From Gammaproteobacteria bacterium (GTDB lineage: Bacteria > Pseudomonadota > Gammaproteobacteria > DSM-16500): 64,000 nt of DNA. Below the pieces are notes generated by a model, which was not told the DNA's origin, made no database searches, and saw only the letters and a list, made by a program, of their open reading frames with translations. The translations under genes and the position numbers were made by a program. The number at the start of each line of letters is the position of its first letter. Position 1 is the first letter of the stretch. Where the stretch lies: the NCBI GenBank assembly GCA_013287235.1, contig JABDEF010000001.1:570-64569 (forward strand), written 5' to 3'. This document shows positions 29,276 to 40,032 of this stretch, piece after piece.

Positions 29276-30645
29276 AGAGGGCCCTTCACTTCATCAGTAA
29301 CAGCAGCCGCCAATTGATGCGCTAATTGATGAATGCGTACCTCATTTTCACCTTCCACCATCACACGTATGAGTGCCTCAGTCCCTGAACGACGAAGCAA
29401 GACCCGACCGGTGTTACCCAATTCATTTTGGACATTTTTCAACATTTCTTGAATACGTGGTTTAACGAGCACGTCGATATTTTCATCAATTTTGACATTC
29501 ACAAGTATTTGTGGATATTTTTGTAAACCATTTTTTATTTGTTTAAGCGTTTGTTGTTTGTGCCGCATCGCAGATAACACTTGTAATGCAGTAATAATAC
29601 CATCACCCGTTGTCAACGCTTCAAAACAAATAATATGCCCAGAAGGTTCTCCGCCGATGCACCATTGGCGCTTATTTAATTCTGACATGATATGACGATC
29701 ACCCACGGGGACACGCACAAACGGCAAATTCAATTCCTTCATCGCATTTTCAAGTCCGATATTGGACATGACGGTGCCTACAATACCGCCTTTTAAAATG
29801 CCAAATTCGAGACGATGTTTTACAATAATGTATAACAGTTCGTCCCCATCTAAAATATTTCCTTGGTCATCGATCATGATAACACGATCACCATCGCCAT
29901 CCAGCGCAATACCTAAATGCGCTTTTTCTTGTAAAACACGTGCTTTTAGGGCTTCTGGGTGGGTGGCGCCACACTCTAAATTGATGTTCAACCCATTGGG
30001 TTCGATACTCATTTCAATCACCTCAGCACCTAGTTCTTGAAAAACATTGGGTGCTATGTGATAAGCTGCGCCATTTGCACAATCCACAACGATTTTTAAA
30101 CCGTTTAAATTGACATCCGATGAAACGGTACTCTTACAAAACTCAATATAACGACCGGGGGCATCTACCACTCGAATGGCTTTACCCAATCGAGCAGAAT
30201 CTACCGTTGTCATGGGTTGTTCTAGTTGTTCTTCGATCGCAAGTTCTACTTCATCCGGAAGCTTTGTTCCAAGGGATGAAAAAAATTTGATACCGTTATC
30301 ATAATAAGGATTGTGTGAAGCACTAATGACAATACCCGCTGATGCGCGAAGGGTTCGTGTCAGATACGCAATGGCAGGTGTCGGCATCGGTCCTAATAAA
30401 TGCGTATCCACCCCTGCTGCAGATAATCCTGCCTCCAATACAGATTCAAACATATAGCCTGAAATACGGGTATCTTTACCAATTAAAACTTTACCCGTGC
30501 CTTGACGAGCCAAAACTTTTCCGACAGCCCAGCCTAGTTTTAAAATAAATTCTGCATTGATTGGCCAAACACCTACGCGGCCTCGAATTCCATCCGTCCC
30601 AAAATGCTTTCGCGATAGCGATTGATTAATTTGCGCTTTCATCAT
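29272..30645 (-). CDS. glmM: Phosphoglucosamine mutase GlmM
   Basis: Converts glucosamine-6-phosphate to glucosamine-1-phosphate for UDP-GlcNAc synthesis, feeding the murein pathway encoded earlier in the window. About 457 residues: [11 protein letters not shown], the active serine in [19 protein letters not shown], metal-binding DGDGDR, GGEPSGH, and the phosphate loop [15 protein letters not shown] 30645 (or 30642) is chosen; AGGTGG lies upstream. It overlaps the ftsH end by about 20 bases. Confidence 0.97.
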   Translation of the reverse strand: MMKAQINQSLSRKHFGTDGIRGRVGVWPINAEFILKLGWAVGKVLARQGTGKVLIGKDTRISGYMFESVLEAGLSAAGVDTHLLGPMPTPAIAYLTRTLRASAGIVISASHNPYYDNGIKFFSSLGTKLPDEVELAIEEQLEQPMTTVDSARLGKAIRVVDAPGRYIEFCKSTVSSDVNLNGLKIVVDCANGAAYHIAPNVFQELGAEVIEMSIEPNGLNINLECGATHPEALKARVLQEKAHLGIALDGDGDRVIMIDDQGNILDGDELLYIIVKHRLEFGILKGGIVGTVMSNIGLENAMKELNLPFVRVPVGDRHIMSELNKRQWCIGGEPSGHIICFEALTTGDGIITALQVLSAMRHKQQTLKQIKNGLQKYPQILVNVKIDENIDVLVKPRIQEMLKNVQNELGNTGRVLLRRSGTEALIRVMVEGENEVRIHQLAHQLAAAVTDEVKGPL

Positions 30646-32557
30646 GTGCTGCATCCACCTTCAAATTTCCATCCGTTGAAGAAGAAGTGGTACCTGCTTC
30701 TCTGCTGGCTTTGTTAGCTTTGTTATCCGCTTCCGACCACCCCGCGGGTTCACGTACACGCCTTCCTGACATGGCATCTTGAATTTGTTCAATATTGAGC
30801 GTTTCGTACTTAATAAGCGCTTCTGCCATCACATGCAGTTTTTCAAGGTTTTCTTTCAATATCATTTCAGCACGATGATAGTTACGATCAATAATACCCC
30901 TGACTTCTTGATCAATGATACCAGATGTATTTTCAGAAATTTCTTTATGTCGCGTGACCGCATGTCCTAAGAATACTTCACGCTCATCTTCACCAAAAGT
31001 GAGTGGTCCCAATTTTTCAGATAAACCCCACTTTGTGACCATGTTACGCGCGAGTTCTGTTGCTTTTTGTATATCGTTTGAAGCACCTGTCGTCACTTTT
31101 TCCGGACCAAAGATAATCGCTTCTGCAATACGGCCACCAAATAAACTTGAAATTTTACTTTCTAAATATTCTTTTGTATGACTGTATCTATCTCCTTCGG
31201 GTAAAAACATAGTAACACCCAATGCGCGTCCACGCGGGATAATTGTCACTTTGTGCACAGGATCATGTTCTGGCACAATGAGACCCACAATTGCATGCCC
31301 TGCCTCATGATAAGCCGTTAATTTTTTCTCGGACTCACTCATCACCATAGAACGACGTTCTGCACCCATGATGACTTTATCTTTCGCTTTTTCAAACTCA
31401 TCCATGCCAACAGTTCGTTTATTGGCACGTGCTGCAAATAGCGCCGCTTCATTCACAATATTCGCTAAATCAGCACCTGAAAATCCTGGCGTACCGCGTG
31501 CAATAATGGCAGGATCGACATCGTCCGCTAAAGGCACTTTACGCATGTGTACGCGTATGATTTGCTCACGTCCGCGCACGTCCGGAAGCCCTACCACCAC
31601 TTGGCGGTCAAAACGACCAGGGCGTAATAGCGCATTGTCTAATACATCAGGACGGTTAGTCGCAGCAATCACAATGACACCCTCATTACCTTGAAAGCCA
31701 TCCATTTCAACCAATAATTGGTTTAATGTTTGTTCGCGCTCATCATGACCGCCCCCGAGCCCTGCACCGCGATGACGACCGACGGCATCAATTTCATCAA
31801 TAAAAATGATGCAAGGTGCTTGCTTTTTGGCTTGTTCAAACATATCGCGGACACGAGAGGCACCAACACCCACAAACATTTCGACAAAGTCAGAACCAGA
31901 GATAGTAAAAAATGGTACTTTCGCCTCTCCTGCAACGGCTTTTGCTAATAATGTCTTACCTGTCCCTGGCGGTCCGACTAAAAGCACACCTTGAGGAATT
32001 TTACCGCCCAGTTTTTGGAACTTACCCGGATCACGCAGAAAGTCCACCAATTCTTTGACTTCTTCTTTTGCCTCTTCGCATCCTGCGACATCTGCAAAAG
32101 TCACTTTGACCTGGTCTTCACCCAATAATCTTGCACGGCTGCGCCCGAAAGAAAACGCACCCCCGCGTCCTACCCCTGCTTGTTGGCGTAAAACATAAAT
32201 CCAAATGGCAAATAGGATAATCCAAGGTAAAAGATTCAATAAATGCATTAAAAGACCCGGTTGTTCAGGCGGACGCCCTGACACATTCACACCCTTATCC
32301 AATAACTCTTGTAAAAGCACTGAATCATTTGACGTTGGAAGGTATGTTGAAAAATGTTTGCCGTCTTGCATCTGCCCTGAAACATCTTGGTCGGTAATCA
32401 CAACCGAGCTTACGTTGCCTTTTTTAACATCATTTACAAAGGTTGTGTAACTTAAACGCTCTTCTTTTTCGCGTTGAGGTCCAAATATATTAAATACGGA
32501 GACCAGGATAATACCTGCAACCATCCATAACAGTATCGTTTTGATTGTATCGTTCAC
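30626..32557 (-). CDS. ftsH: ATP-dependent zinc metalloprotease FtsH
   Basis: Membrane-anchored AAA protease, 643 residues: two transmembrane helices (about 5-24 and 102-122), Walker A GPPGTGKT at 195-202, Walker [12 protein letters not shown], second-region-of-homology [11 protein letters not shown], and zinc site HEAGH near residue 420. It degrades membrane proteins, and also heat-shock sigma factor and LpxC in E. coli. It is in the usual rlmE-ftsH-glmM order. Confidence 0.98.
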   Translation of the reverse strand: MNDTIKTILLWMVAGIILVSVFNIFGPQREKEERLSYTTFVNDVKKGNVSSVVITDQDVSGQMQDGKHFSTYLPTSNDSVLLQELLDKGVNVSGRPPEQPGLLMHLLNLLPWIILFAIWIYVLRQQAGVGRGGAFSFGRSRARLLGEDQVKVTFADVAGCEEAKEEVKELVDFLRDPGKFQKLGGKIPQGVLLVGPPGTGKTLLAKAVAGEAKVPFFTISGSDFVEMFVGVGASRVRDMFEQAKKQAPCIIFIDEIDAVGRHRGAGLGGGHDEREQTLNQLLVEMDGFQGNEGVIVIAATNRPDVLDNALLRPGRFDRQVVVGLPDVRGREQIIRVHMRKVPLADDVDPAIIARGTPGFSGADLANIVNEAALFAARANKRTVGMDEFEKAKDKVIMGAERRSMVMSESEKKLTAYHEAGHAIVGLIVPEHDPVHKVTIIPRGRALGVTMFLPEGDRYSHTKEYLESKISSLFGGRIAEAIIFGPEKVTTGASNDIQKATELARNMVTKWGLSEKLGPLTFGEDEREVFLGHAVTRHKEISENTSGIIDQEVRGIIDRNYHRAEMILKENLEKLHVMAEALIKYETLNIEQIQDAMSGRRVREPAGWSEADNKANKASREAGTTSSSTDGNLKVDAAHDESAN

Positions 32558-32701
32558 CGTGCGGACCCCTTAAATCCACCTAATCATAACTATAATCATA
32601 CCCGAAGAAAATTGAGTTCGATAGCAACATCAGACATATCCGAACTAACATCATCCTTGAATTCAGTTTTTGGTTATACTAAGCACAACCCTCATCCCCG
32701 A

Positions 32702-32738
32702 CCCTTCTCCCCTCGTAAAGAGCACTCCGGGAGAAGGG
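32702..32738. repeat. Hairpin downstream of rlmE (CCCTTCTCCC/GGGAGAAGGG)
   Basis: A ten-base stem with a loop of about 17 bases, five bases past the rlmE stop. It could act as a transcript end, but no T-run follows on the minus strand. The wider 32585-32742 interval holds no other feature. Confidence 0.5.
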
Positions 32739-32742
32739 AGTG

Positions 32743-33372
32743 TTAAATTTTTTCCTTTTCAATTTTCTCTCTTGCCAAAATGTAAATCTCTCGCGAACGT
32801 CCACGTGAAGCTTTGGGCTTACGTATGACAATTTTGCGAAAACAACGCTTCATATTAGCTAAAAAACTATCAAATCCTTCACCTTGAAACACTTTTACTA
32901 ATAAACCACCTTGTTTATTTAATATCTGCAAGGCCAAATCTAAACCAAGTTCAGCCAATGCGATAGATCGAGGTTGATCGACACTATCAATACCGCTCAG
33001 ATTTGGTGCAATGTCTGAAATAACCCAATCGGCTTTTTTATCTCCTAATTGCTGCAATAGATTTTGTAAGGTTTTTTCTTCCTGGAAATCTCCCTGAACA
33101 AACTCTACTCCTGAAATAGGCTCCATCGATAAAATATCTAGTGCAATAACACGTCCTCCTTTACCCACACGTTGAATAACATATTCAGACCAGCCACCCG
33201 GGGACGCACCTAAATCTACCACTATCATGCCTGGCTCAAACAATTTATCACGTTCATCCATTTCTCTTAATTTAAAATATGCCCGTGACCGTAAACCCTC
33301 GTGTTGAGCCTTTTTCACATATTGATCTTTAAAATGCTCTTTTAACCACCGCCGACTGCTTTTTTTTCGCAT
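32743..33372 (-). CDS. rlmE: 23S rRNA (uridine-2552-2'-O)-methyltransferase RlmE (FtsJ)
   Basis: A 209-residue SAM methyltransferase acting on the ribosomal A-loop. Motifs: RSRAYFKLREMDE, VVDLGASPGGWSEYV, DWVISDIAPNLSGI, VKVFQGEGFD, and KPKASRGRSREIYILA with the catalytic Lys-Asp-Lys-Glu set. ATG 33372 shares bases with the greA stop (TGATG). Confidence 0.97.
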   Translation of the reverse strand: MRKKSSRRWLKEHFKDQYVKKAQHEGLRSRAYFKLREMDERDKLFEPGMIVVDLGASPGGWSEYVIQRVGKGGRVIALDILSMEPISGVEFVQGDFQEEKTLQNLLQQLGDKKADWVISDIAPNLSGIDSVDQPRSIALAELGLDLALQILNKQGGLLVKVFQGEGFDSFLANMKRCFRKIVIRKPKASRGRSREIYILAREKIEKEKI

Positions 33373-33857
33373 CAAGCGTGTACCACTTCCACAATTTCAT
33401 ATTCCACAACACCTTCCGGTGCACGTACCTCAATCATTTCACCCACATGTTTACCAATCATTGCACGTGCGATAGGGGACGTGATGGAAATTTTCGTTAA
33501 ATTAATATCGGCTTCATCTTCTCCGACTATTTTATAACTCACAGATTCTTCTGTTTTTTGATTCACCAAAGTAACTGTGGTACCAAAAATTACTTTGCCT
33601 GTATTTTCAATTTGCGTCACATCAATAATTTGTGCGACACCCAATTTACCTTCAACTTCTAAAATGCGACCTTCCACAAAACTTTGTTGTTCACGCGCTG
33701 CATGATATTCCGCATTTTCTTTTAAATCACCATGTGAACGCGCTTCGGCAATCGCATCAATAATTCGCGGTCTGTCCACTGTTTTTAATCGTTGTAATTC
33801 TTCACGAAGCTTTGCAGCTCCCTGCACTGTCATTGGTATCTTTTTCATTGTCATCAT
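33372..33857 (-). CDS. greA: Transcription elongation factor GreA
   Basis: A 161-residue factor that rescues backtracked RNA polymerase. The N-terminal coiled coil includes the tip [15 protein letters not shown], and the C-terminal FKBP-like domain contains [14 protein letters not shown] and [17 protein letters not shown] precedes tandem ATGs at 33857 and 33854. It normally lies near carAB, but here it is between dnaJ and rlmE. Confidence 0.96.
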   Translation of the reverse strand: MMTMKKIPMTVQGAAKLREELQRLKTVDRPRIIDAIAEARSHGDLKENAEYHAAREQQSFVEGRILEVEGKLGVAQIIDVTQIENTGKVIFGTTVTLVNQKTEESVSYKIVGEDEADINLTKISITSPIARAMIGKHVGEMIEVRAPEGVVEYEIVEVVHA

Positions 33858-33873
33858 TTATTCCTCTTTAACT

Positions 33874-33987
33874 AAAGTGCTGTTTTACAATTCGCTAGGC
33901 TGAGTCGAAAATCAGTGATATTCGAGCAGCGAAGCGCAGTATATCGCTGCTTTTCGACCAGCATAGTAGAATTGTAAACGGCACTTT
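33874..33987. repeat. Large inverted repeat between dnaJ and greA
   Basis: The arms AAAGTGCTGTTTTACAATTC and GAATTGTAAACGGCACTTT enclose a second inverted segment (GTCGAAAA/TTTTCGAC, AGCAGCGA/TCGCTGCT). The element is 114 bp and ends on the dnaJ stop codon. I see only this copy in the window. Confidence 0.8.
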
Positions 33988-35089
33988 ACATACCTTCAAA
34001 AAATTTTTTTACCCTCTCAAACCATGAGCTTGATCTTGGTGTATGTTTATTATCAGCCGACATGGATTTTTCAAATTGTGTTAATAATTCTTTTTGTTTA
34101 TGCGTCAGATTGACCGGTGTTTCAACCACCACTTTACACATTAAATCACCTATGGCACCACCCCGTACTGAAGGCACACCCATGCCTTTTAATCGAAACA
34201 CTTTACCGGATTGTGTTTCACTCGGAACTTTTAATTTGACGCGCCCATTCAATGTAGGGACATCCAACTCCCCTCCCAGTGCAGCTGTCACAAAACTGAT
34301 CGGCACTTCACAATGTAAATTCGTACCATCTCGTTCAAACAAGGGGTGCTCCCGCACCGTGATCTGAACATATAAATCACCCGGCATCGCGCCCGGTTCG
34401 CCAGCCTCTCCTTCACCACTCAAACGAATTCTATCCCCGGTATCTACACCTGGCGGGATTTTAACAGATAATTTTTTCGATTGTTTGAGACGTCCCTTTC
34501 CACGGCAAGCCATACAAGGGTCTAAAATGACTTTACCTCGCCCACGGCACGAGGGACATGTTTGCTGGACGGTAAAAAAGCCTTGCTGCATCCTAATTTG
34601 ACCATAACCGCCACAATCTTGACAAGTGACAGGGGATGCACCTTTTCGGGTACCATTGCCGCCACATTCTACACAAGCCACAAGCGTTGGAACAGTAATT
34701 TCAACGGTTTTACCAAAAACCGCATTTTCGAGCGTTATTTCTAAATGGTAACGTAAATCGGACCCGCGTTCAGGACCTGCCCGCCCACCCCCAAAAATAT
34801 CGCCAAAAATATCACCAAAAATATCGCTGAAATTCATGCCGCCCATGCCGCCAAAGCCACCTTGCTCTGTTGCACTGTGACCAAATTGATCATAAGCAGA
34901 ACGCCTTCGGTCATCCGATAATACTTCATAAGCTTCTCTTGCTTCTTTAAAGTATTCTTCGGCTTGTTTATCGTTTGGATTACGATCAGGGTGATACTTC
35001 ATGGCAAGACGGCGAAAGGATTTTTTAATTTCATCGACGCTCGCATTTCGGGAAATGCCTAGTACTTCGTAATAATCACGTTTTGACAT
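33986..35089 (-). CDS. dnaJ: Chaperone protein DnaJ (Hsp40)
   Basis: A 367-residue DnaK co-chaperone: J domain with HPD (YHPDRNPND), a Gly/Phe-rich linker ([21 protein letters not shown]), four CxxCxGxG zinc repeats ([32 protein letters not shown]), and the C-terminal substrate domain. It follows dnaK on the same strand, separated by 97 bases with a half repeat between them. Confidence 0.98.
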   Translation of the reverse strand: MSKRDYYEVLGISRNASVDEIKKSFRRLAMKYHPDRNPNDKQAEEYFKEAREAYEVLSDDRRRSAYDQFGHSATEQGGFGGMGGMNFSDIFGDIFGDIFGGGRAGPERGSDLRYHLEITLENAVFGKTVEITVPTLVACVECGGNGTRKGASPVTCQDCGGYGQIRMQQGFFTVQQTCPSCRGRGKVILDPCMACRGKGRLKQSKKLSVKIPPGVDTGDRIRLSGEGEAGEPGAMPGDLYVQITVREHPLFERDGTNLHCEVPISFVTAALGGELDVPTLNGRVKLKVPSETQSGKVFRLKGMGVPSVRGGAIGDLMCKVVVETPVNLTHKQKELLTQFEKSMSADNKHTPRSSSWFERVKKFFEGM

Positions 35090-35130
35090 AGGTTAATCGC
35101 AAATATTATTTTGAATCATTATCATTAAAA

Positions 35131-35177
35131 ATCCCCCGCCTCGCTAAGCTCGGCTGCCCCCTTTTTCAAAGGGGGCG
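35131..35177. repeat. Palindromic repeat family A, half copy between dnaJ and dnaK
   Basis: ATCCCCCGCCTCGC to CCCCCTTTTTCAAAGGGGG, the right half of the family A element, ending nine bases before the dnaK stop. It could form a hairpin modulating the dnaK-dnaJ transcript ratio. Confidence 0.8.
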
Positions 35178-35185
35178 TTATTTTT

Positions 35186-37132
35186 CTATTTTTTATCATC
35201 CTTCACTTCTTCAAATTCGGCATCCACGACATTTTCTTTTTTCTCGGAGCTACCTGCTTCAGGCTGCTCTCCTGCAGCACCCGCAGTAGGACCCTGCCCT
35301 TGCTGCTGCTGACTTGCATAGAGACGTTCTGCCATCTTGGAAGAGGCATCCGTTAAATCCTTCGTTTTTGCTTCAATGAGATCTTTATCATTGCCTTTCA
35401 TCGCTTCTTTTAACGATTCAATGGCTTTTTCAATTTGTTGACGCTCATCTGCAGGCACTTTATCACCCGCGTCTTGCATGGATTTTGTGACAGCATGCAT
35501 CATATTATCCGCTTGATTACGCGCATCAACTAACGCATGGAATTTTTTATCTTCTGCTTGATGTGCTTCTGCATCTTTCACCATGTTTTTAATTTCTTCT
35601 TCCGATAAACCACTCGATGCTTTAATCACAATGGATTGTGCTTTACCTGTCGCCTTATCTTTCGCAGATACATGTAAAATACCATTCGCATCAATATCAA
35701 AAGTGACTTCAACCTGCGGCATTCCACGTGGTGCGGGGGGGATATCCGAAAGATCAAAACGGCCTAAGGATTTATTCGCGGAAGCCATTTCACGCTCACC
35801 TTGCAACACATGCACCGTCACAGCGGTTTGATTGTCTGCGGCGGTTGAGAAGGTTTGGGCTGCTTTGGTTGGAATCGTGGTATTTTTCTCAATTAATTTT
35901 GTCATCACACCGCCAAGCGTTTCGATACCTAAAGATAAAGGCGTGACATCTAATAATAAAACATCTTTCACAGCGCCGGAAAGCACCGCACCTTGAATCG
36001 CAGCACCAATAGCAACCGCCTCATCTGGGTTTACATCACGACGCGGTTCTTTAGCAAAAAACTTTTTAACGGTTTCTTGAACCATGGGCATACGGGTTTG
36101 ACCACCCACTAAAATCACATCATCAATATCGCCCAAGGAAACACCCGCATCTTTTATTGCAATTTTACACGGCTCAATGGTGCGTTGAACGAGCTCTTCT
36201 ACCAAAGATTCTAATTTTGCGCGCGTCATCTTAATATTTAAATGTTTGGGACCACTGGCATCCGCTGTGATATAAGGCAGATTAATTTCCGTTTGCTGAC
36301 TGGAGGATAATTCAATTTTTGCTTTTTCTGCCGCTTCTTTTAAGCGTTGTAGCGCAAGTGGATCATTACGCAAATTAATACCAGAAGTCTTTTTAAATTC
36401 ATCCACTAAATAATTAATAATGCGTACATCAAAATCTTCACCGCCTAAGAAAGTATCTCCATTTGTAGATAATACTTCAAACTGATGTTCTTTATCGACT
36501 TCTGCAATTTCAATAATCGAAATATCAAATGTACCGCCACCCAGATCGTATACAGCAATTTTGCGGTCACCCGGTTTTTTATCTAAACCAAATGCAAGCG
36601 CTGCAGCTGTCGGTTCATTGATAATACGCTTGACTTCCAATCCTGCAATGCGTCCCGCATCTTTCGTTGCTTGACGTTGTGAGTCATTAAAATACGCGGG
36701 CACTGTGATCACCGCCTCTGTTACCGGATGACCCAAATAATCTTCTGCCGTTTTTTTCATTTTCATTAAAACTTGTGCAGAGACTTGTTGTGGTGCCAGT
36801 TTCTTACCGACGGCTTCAACCCATGCATCGCCATTATCGGCTTTGATAATTTTATAAGGCACTATTTCCGTATCACGGCGTACCACATCTTCATCATAAC
36901 GACGACCAATTAAACGTTTAACCGCATAAATGGTATTTTTAGGATTTGTGACCGCTTGGCGTTTAGCGGGCTCTCCCACTAAAACTTCATCACTATCGAG
37001 ATAGGCAACGACGGAAGGCGTTGTTCGATAGCCTTCTGAATTCTCAATAACACGTACCTTATCCCCTTCCATGACAGCGACACAGGAGTTCGTCGTGCCA
37101 AGATCAATACCTATTACTTTACTGGTTGCCAT
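35186..37132 (-). CDS. dnaK: Chaperone protein DnaK (Hsp70)
   Basis: A 648-residue chaperone: [63 protein letters not shown] and [13 protein letters not shown] mark the ATPase domain. [11 protein letters not shown] begins the peptide-binding domain, and the tail is [13 protein letters not shown] 37132 follows GGAGA by five bases; the longer TTG frame is unlikely. Confidence 0.99.
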   Translation of the reverse strand: MATSKVIGIDLGTTNSCVAVMEGDKVRVIENSEGYRTTPSVVAYLDSDEVLVGEPAKRQAVTNPKNTIYAVKRLIGRRYDEDVVRRDTEIVPYKIIKADNGDAWVEAVGKKLAPQQVSAQVLMKMKKTAEDYLGHPVTEAVITVPAYFNDSQRQATKDAGRIAGLEVKRIINEPTAAALAFGLDKKPGDRKIAVYDLGGGTFDISIIEIAEVDKEHQFEVLSTNGDTFLGGEDFDVRIINYLVDEFKKTSGINLRNDPLALQRLKEAAEKAKIELSSSQQTEINLPYITADASGPKHLNIKMTRAKLESLVEELVQRTIEPCKIAIKDAGVSLGDIDDVILVGGQTRMPMVQETVKKFFAKEPRRDVNPDEAVAIGAAIQGAVLSGAVKDVLLLDVTPLSLGIETLGGVMTKLIEKNTTIPTKAAQTFSTAADNQTAVTVHVLQGEREMASANKSLGRFDLSDIPPAPRGMPQVEVTFDIDANGILHVSAKDKATGKAQSIVIKASSGLSEEEIKNMVKDAEAHQAEDKKFHALVDARNQADNMMHAVTKSMQDAGDKVPADERQQIEKAIESLKEAMKGNDKDLIEAKTKDLTDASSKMAERLYASQQQQGQGPTAGAAGEQPEAGSSEKKENVVDAEFEEVKDDKK

Positions 37133-37207
37133 ATTATTCTCCAAAAAATCAATTACCTATTTAATACATGTGGGCAAATACGCAAAAATCAACCTTTAAA
37201 ACCCCTT

Positions 37208-37759
37208 TTATTTTGAAACAATCACTAAAGCAGGGCGAATGAGGCGGTTATGTAAGAGGTAGCCTTTTTGCAAGACACTGAGTACAGTGCCGGATTTGAC
37301 TTCTTTATCCTCTTGGGTTGAAACGGCTTGGTGAAATTCAGGGTTGAAAGGTTCATTCAAAGGATTCACTTGTTCGATGCTAAATTTTTGTAAAGCAGTA
37401 TGAAACATTTTTAAGGTCATTTCTACACCTTCAAGCAGACTGCCTTTGCCATGCGGATCTGACAGATGTGCTTCAATGGCGCGCTCTAAATTATCAACAA
37501 TCGGTAATAATTCCAGCGCAAATTTTTCTATACTGTATTTATACGCATTTTCTGCATCGCGCTTTAAGCGTGATTCCATATTTTTCGTGTCAGCTTGCAT
37601 ACGTAAAATACGATCCCAGTGTTCTTTTACTTTTTCTTCTTCAGTGGATAATTTTTGTTCGGTTTCTGTGAGTTGCTGCTGCAATTCTTCATAAGAAGGA
37701 TGAACCAGTTTTTCTGTTAATGAGGCGGTACTACCGGTTTTGTTTTCTTTGGATGTCAT
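37208..37759 (-). CDS. grpE: Nucleotide exchange factor GrpE
   Basis: A 183-residue DnaK partner. It has an N-terminal coiled coil (ELQQQLTETEQKLSTEEEKVKEHWDRILR, given in part), then FALELLPIVDNLERAIE, and a C-terminal beta domain (FNPEFHQAVST, VLQKGYLLHNRLIRPALVIVSK region). It is in the hrcA-grpE-dnaK-dnaJ order. Confidence 0.96.
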   Translation of the reverse strand: MTSKENKTGSTASLTEKLVHPSYEELQQQLTETEQKLSTEEEKVKEHWDRILRMQADTKNMESRLKRDAENAYKYSIEKFALELLPIVDNLERAIEAHLSDPHGKGSLLEGVEMTLKMFHTALQKFSIEQVNPLNEPFNPEFHQAVSTQEDKEVKSGTVLSVLQKGYLLHNRLIRPALVIVSK

Positions 37760-37783
37760 TTATTTCTCCTTTCAGTAATTTAA

Positions 37784-37867
37784 CGTCGTCCCGTAATGCT
37801 TGTATACGGGACCTCTTGCCCGAGATCTCAGGCAAGAGGTCCTGTCTAAGAGCATGACAGGACGACG
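37784..37867. repeat. Palindromic repeat family C between hrcA and grpE
   Basis: The outer arms CGTCGTCCCGTAATGC and GACAGGACGACG, with inner GACCTCTTGCC/GGCAAGAGGTC, span 84 bp. It occupies most of the space between the two genes and could form a strong mRNA hairpin. Confidence 0.85.
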
Positions 37868-37907
37868 ATGAAGCTCGGGGTGACAATAAGAATTATATGG
37901 GGCTAGA

Positions 37908-38930
37908 CTAACCCTGATTCAAGGCCGCAGATAATAATTTTGCGGTGACATCAACAGCAGAAATCACACGTTCATATTGCATTCTCACGGGGCCAATCAC
38001 ACCTAAACTTCCCACCAACTGCCCATTGACCGAATAAGAAGTCGTCACAATACTGCATTCGCCGAAAATTTCATATCCCGATTCTTTTCCAATAAAAATT
38101 TGAATGCCTTCTGCTTCTAACGCATGCTCTAGTAAATTTAAAATTTCTTGTTTTTGTGTAAATGCATCAAATATCGCACGCCAATTTTCAATATCTACCG
38201 CGACTAAATTGCTTTGCCCCGCCAAAATGTAATCTTTAGTCTCATTTTCAGAGAATGCCTTGTTACCGACATCTATTGCTGCTTGCCACATCGCAGCCAT
38301 GTTTGCACGATCTTCGCGGATAGCAGAAAGCAATTCATGACGAATCGCTAATAAACTTTTTCCCGCATAATTTGTGCTTAAATAATTTGCAGCCTGTTGC
38401 AACTCACTTGAACTATAAATACGATCCGTATATATGATGCGATTTTGCACTTCGCGATTATTTAAAACCAAAATGACTAAAACACGGTTTCCGGAAAGAG
38501 GCAAAAATTCCACCTGGCGCAATTCAATGCGATTACGTCGAGGGAGTGCGACAACGCCTGCTAATTTTGTGATACTTGAAAGCAAGGATGATGCTGACTG
38601 TAGCAAATGCGACATATCTAAGTCAGGATCTAATTTTGTTTTCAAAACCTGGACTTCTGAGCTTTCCAATGGTTTAATCGTTAATAAATTATCGACAAAA
38701 ATACGATAGGCAAGAGGGGTCGGCACACGGCCTGCCGACGTATGTGGAGAAGATAAATAACCCACCTCTTCTAAGTCTGCTAATATGTTACGAATACTTG
38801 CAGGACTTAGGCCCAACGTACATTCTTCTGCAAGCGTCTTCGAGCCTACCGGACAGCCATCTTGAATATAACGCTCGACTAAGCTCTTTAGCACATGCTG
38901 CGCGCGTTGATTAAGTGTGTGATCCGCCAT
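37908..38930 (-). CDS. hrcA: Heat-inducible transcription repressor HrcA
   Basis: 340 residues: an N-terminal winged helix (TLAEECTLGLSPASIRNILADLEEVGYL), the SPHTSAGRVPTPLAYRIFVD family signature, a central GAF-like dimer region, and a C-terminal GSLGVIGPVRMQYERVISAVD. It represses chaperone genes through CIRCE inverted repeats. I see no TTAGCACTC-N9-GAGTGCTAA element in the window, so its targets (perhaps groESL) lie elsewhere or the operator has diverged. Confidence 0.96.
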   Translation of the reverse strand: MADHTLNQRAQHVLKSLVERYIQDGCPVGSKTLAEECTLGLSPASIRNILADLEEVGYLSSPHTSAGRVPTPLAYRIFVDNLLTIKPLESSEVQVLKTKLDPDLDMSHLLQSASSLLSSITKLAGVVALPRRNRIELRQVEFLPLSGNRVLVILVLNNREVQNRIIYTDRIYSSSELQQAANYLSTNYAGKSLLAIRHELLSAIREDRANMAAMWQAAIDVGNKAFSENETKDYILAGQSNLVAVDIENWRAIFDAFTQKQEILNLLEHALEAEGIQIFIGKESGYEIFGECSIVTTSYSVNGQLVGSLGVIGPVRMQYERVISAVDVTAKLLSAALNQG

Positions 38931-39005
38931 ACATTTATCCTATGGTACATTTTGTCAATATAACTTAGAATTTCAATAACAACTGAGCTTTTTCAACAGG
39001 CCTAA

Positions 39006-39094
39006 TCGTGCCCGTGAGCGTGCCCATACCCGCGTGCGTCTTTTCTTCGGACAAGAAAAGACGCACGCGGGTACGGGCACGCTCACGGGCACGA
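39006..39094. repeat. Long GC-rich palindrome family B between hrcA and nadK
   Basis: An 89-bp inverted repeat, CGTGCCCGTGAGCGTGCCC with its complement, and the same inner GCGTGCGTCTTTTC/GAAAAGACGCACGC arms as the copy at 17083-17171. It lies in the divergent promoter region of hrcA and nadK. Confidence 0.9.
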
Positions 39095-39134
39095 TATTAA
39101 ATTCTATCAATCAATGGACCTTTTAGGAACGTAT

Positions 39135-40022
39135 ATGCAAAATAAATTTAAAACCGTCGGTGTCTTTGGACGCGTCAAAAACTTAGGCGTCAGAGAAACA
39201 CTGAAAGTTTTGATTCAATATCTCACTGAATTATCATTAAAAATTCTGGTGGAAAGCGAAACCGCCGACGCTTTAAATAACCCCGATTTAAAGACTATCC
39301 CCCGTGAAGCATTAGGCAAAAAATGCGATCTTTTAATTGTCGTTGGCGGGGATGGCAGTCTATTACATGCCGCACACGCTATTATTGAGGATGAGATTCC
39401 CGTCATTGGCATCAATCGCGGTAGCCTAGGATTTTTAACCGACATACACCCCACAGAATTAGACAAAATCAAAACGATTCTTGAAGGAAAATATACTCTG
39501 GAAAAGCGGTTTTTGCTGACCACCTCTCTCGAATATCAGGGTGAAACCCTAGGCCAAGATAATGCATTGAATGAAGTTGCGATTATTCCTGATGCGGTTC
39601 CGCATATGATCGAGTTTGAGATTTACATAGATGAACAATTTGTTTGCAGTCAAAATTCAGATGGTTTAATCATTGCAACACCCACAGGTTCTACCGCCTA
39701 TGCCTTATCTGGCGGCGGCCCTATTTTACATCCGCAATTAGATGCCATCGTCTTAGTACCCATGTTCCCACATTCTTTAAATAGTCGTCCCATTGTGATC
39801 GAAGGCAATAAGCATATCGATATAATTATCACGCCGCAAAATACCACCTCTCCTCGATTAAGCTGTGATGCGCGTGGTTTTTTACAAATTCCACCCGGCA
39901 GTCGAATTTCCATTCATAAAAAAACACAAAAATTGCATCTGATTCATCCGCTCGATTACAATTATTATGAAACATTACGCAGTAAATTGCATTGGGGGCA
40001 AAAGTTACAATATTCTGAATAA
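39135..40022 (+). CDS. nadK: NAD kinase
   Basis: Phosphorylates NAD to NADP, 295 residues. The GGDGSLLHAAH loop, INRGSLGFLTDI, QNSDGLIIATPTGSTAYALSGGGP, LVPMFPHSLNSRPIV and the C-terminal SCDARG are all diagnostic. ATG 39135 has AGGA six bases upstream. It is followed after ten bases by recN, an arrangement shared with many gammaproteobacteria. Confidence 0.97.
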   Translation: MQNKFKTVGVFGRVKNLGVRETLKVLIQYLTELSLKILVESETADALNNPDLKTIPREALGKKCDLLIVVGGDGSLLHAAHAIIEDEIPVIGINRGSLGFLTDIHPTELDKIKTILEGKYTLEKRFLLTTSLEYQGETLGQDNALNEVAIIPDAVPHMIEFEIYIDEQFVCSQNSDGLIIATPTGSTAYALSGGGPILHPQLDAIVLVPMFPHSLNSRPIVIEGNKHIDIIITPQNTTSPRLSCDARGFLQIPPGSRISIHKKTQKLHLIHPLDYNYYETLRSKLHWGQKLQYSE

Positions 40023-40032
40023 GGATAAACGT

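Noticed and set aside
33874..33987. Palindrome between dnaJ and greA as a CIRCE element
   Set aside because: CIRCE is TTAGCACTC-N9-GAGTGCTAA. The arms here (AAAGTGCTGTTTTAC) only share the GTGCT core and are about 75 bases apart.
35105..35130. Fur-box-like AT-rich sequence between dnaJ and dnaK (AATCATTATCATTA)
   Set aside because: Only part of the 19-bp consensus matches, there is no promoter next to it, and it lies inside a co-transcribed chaperone cluster.
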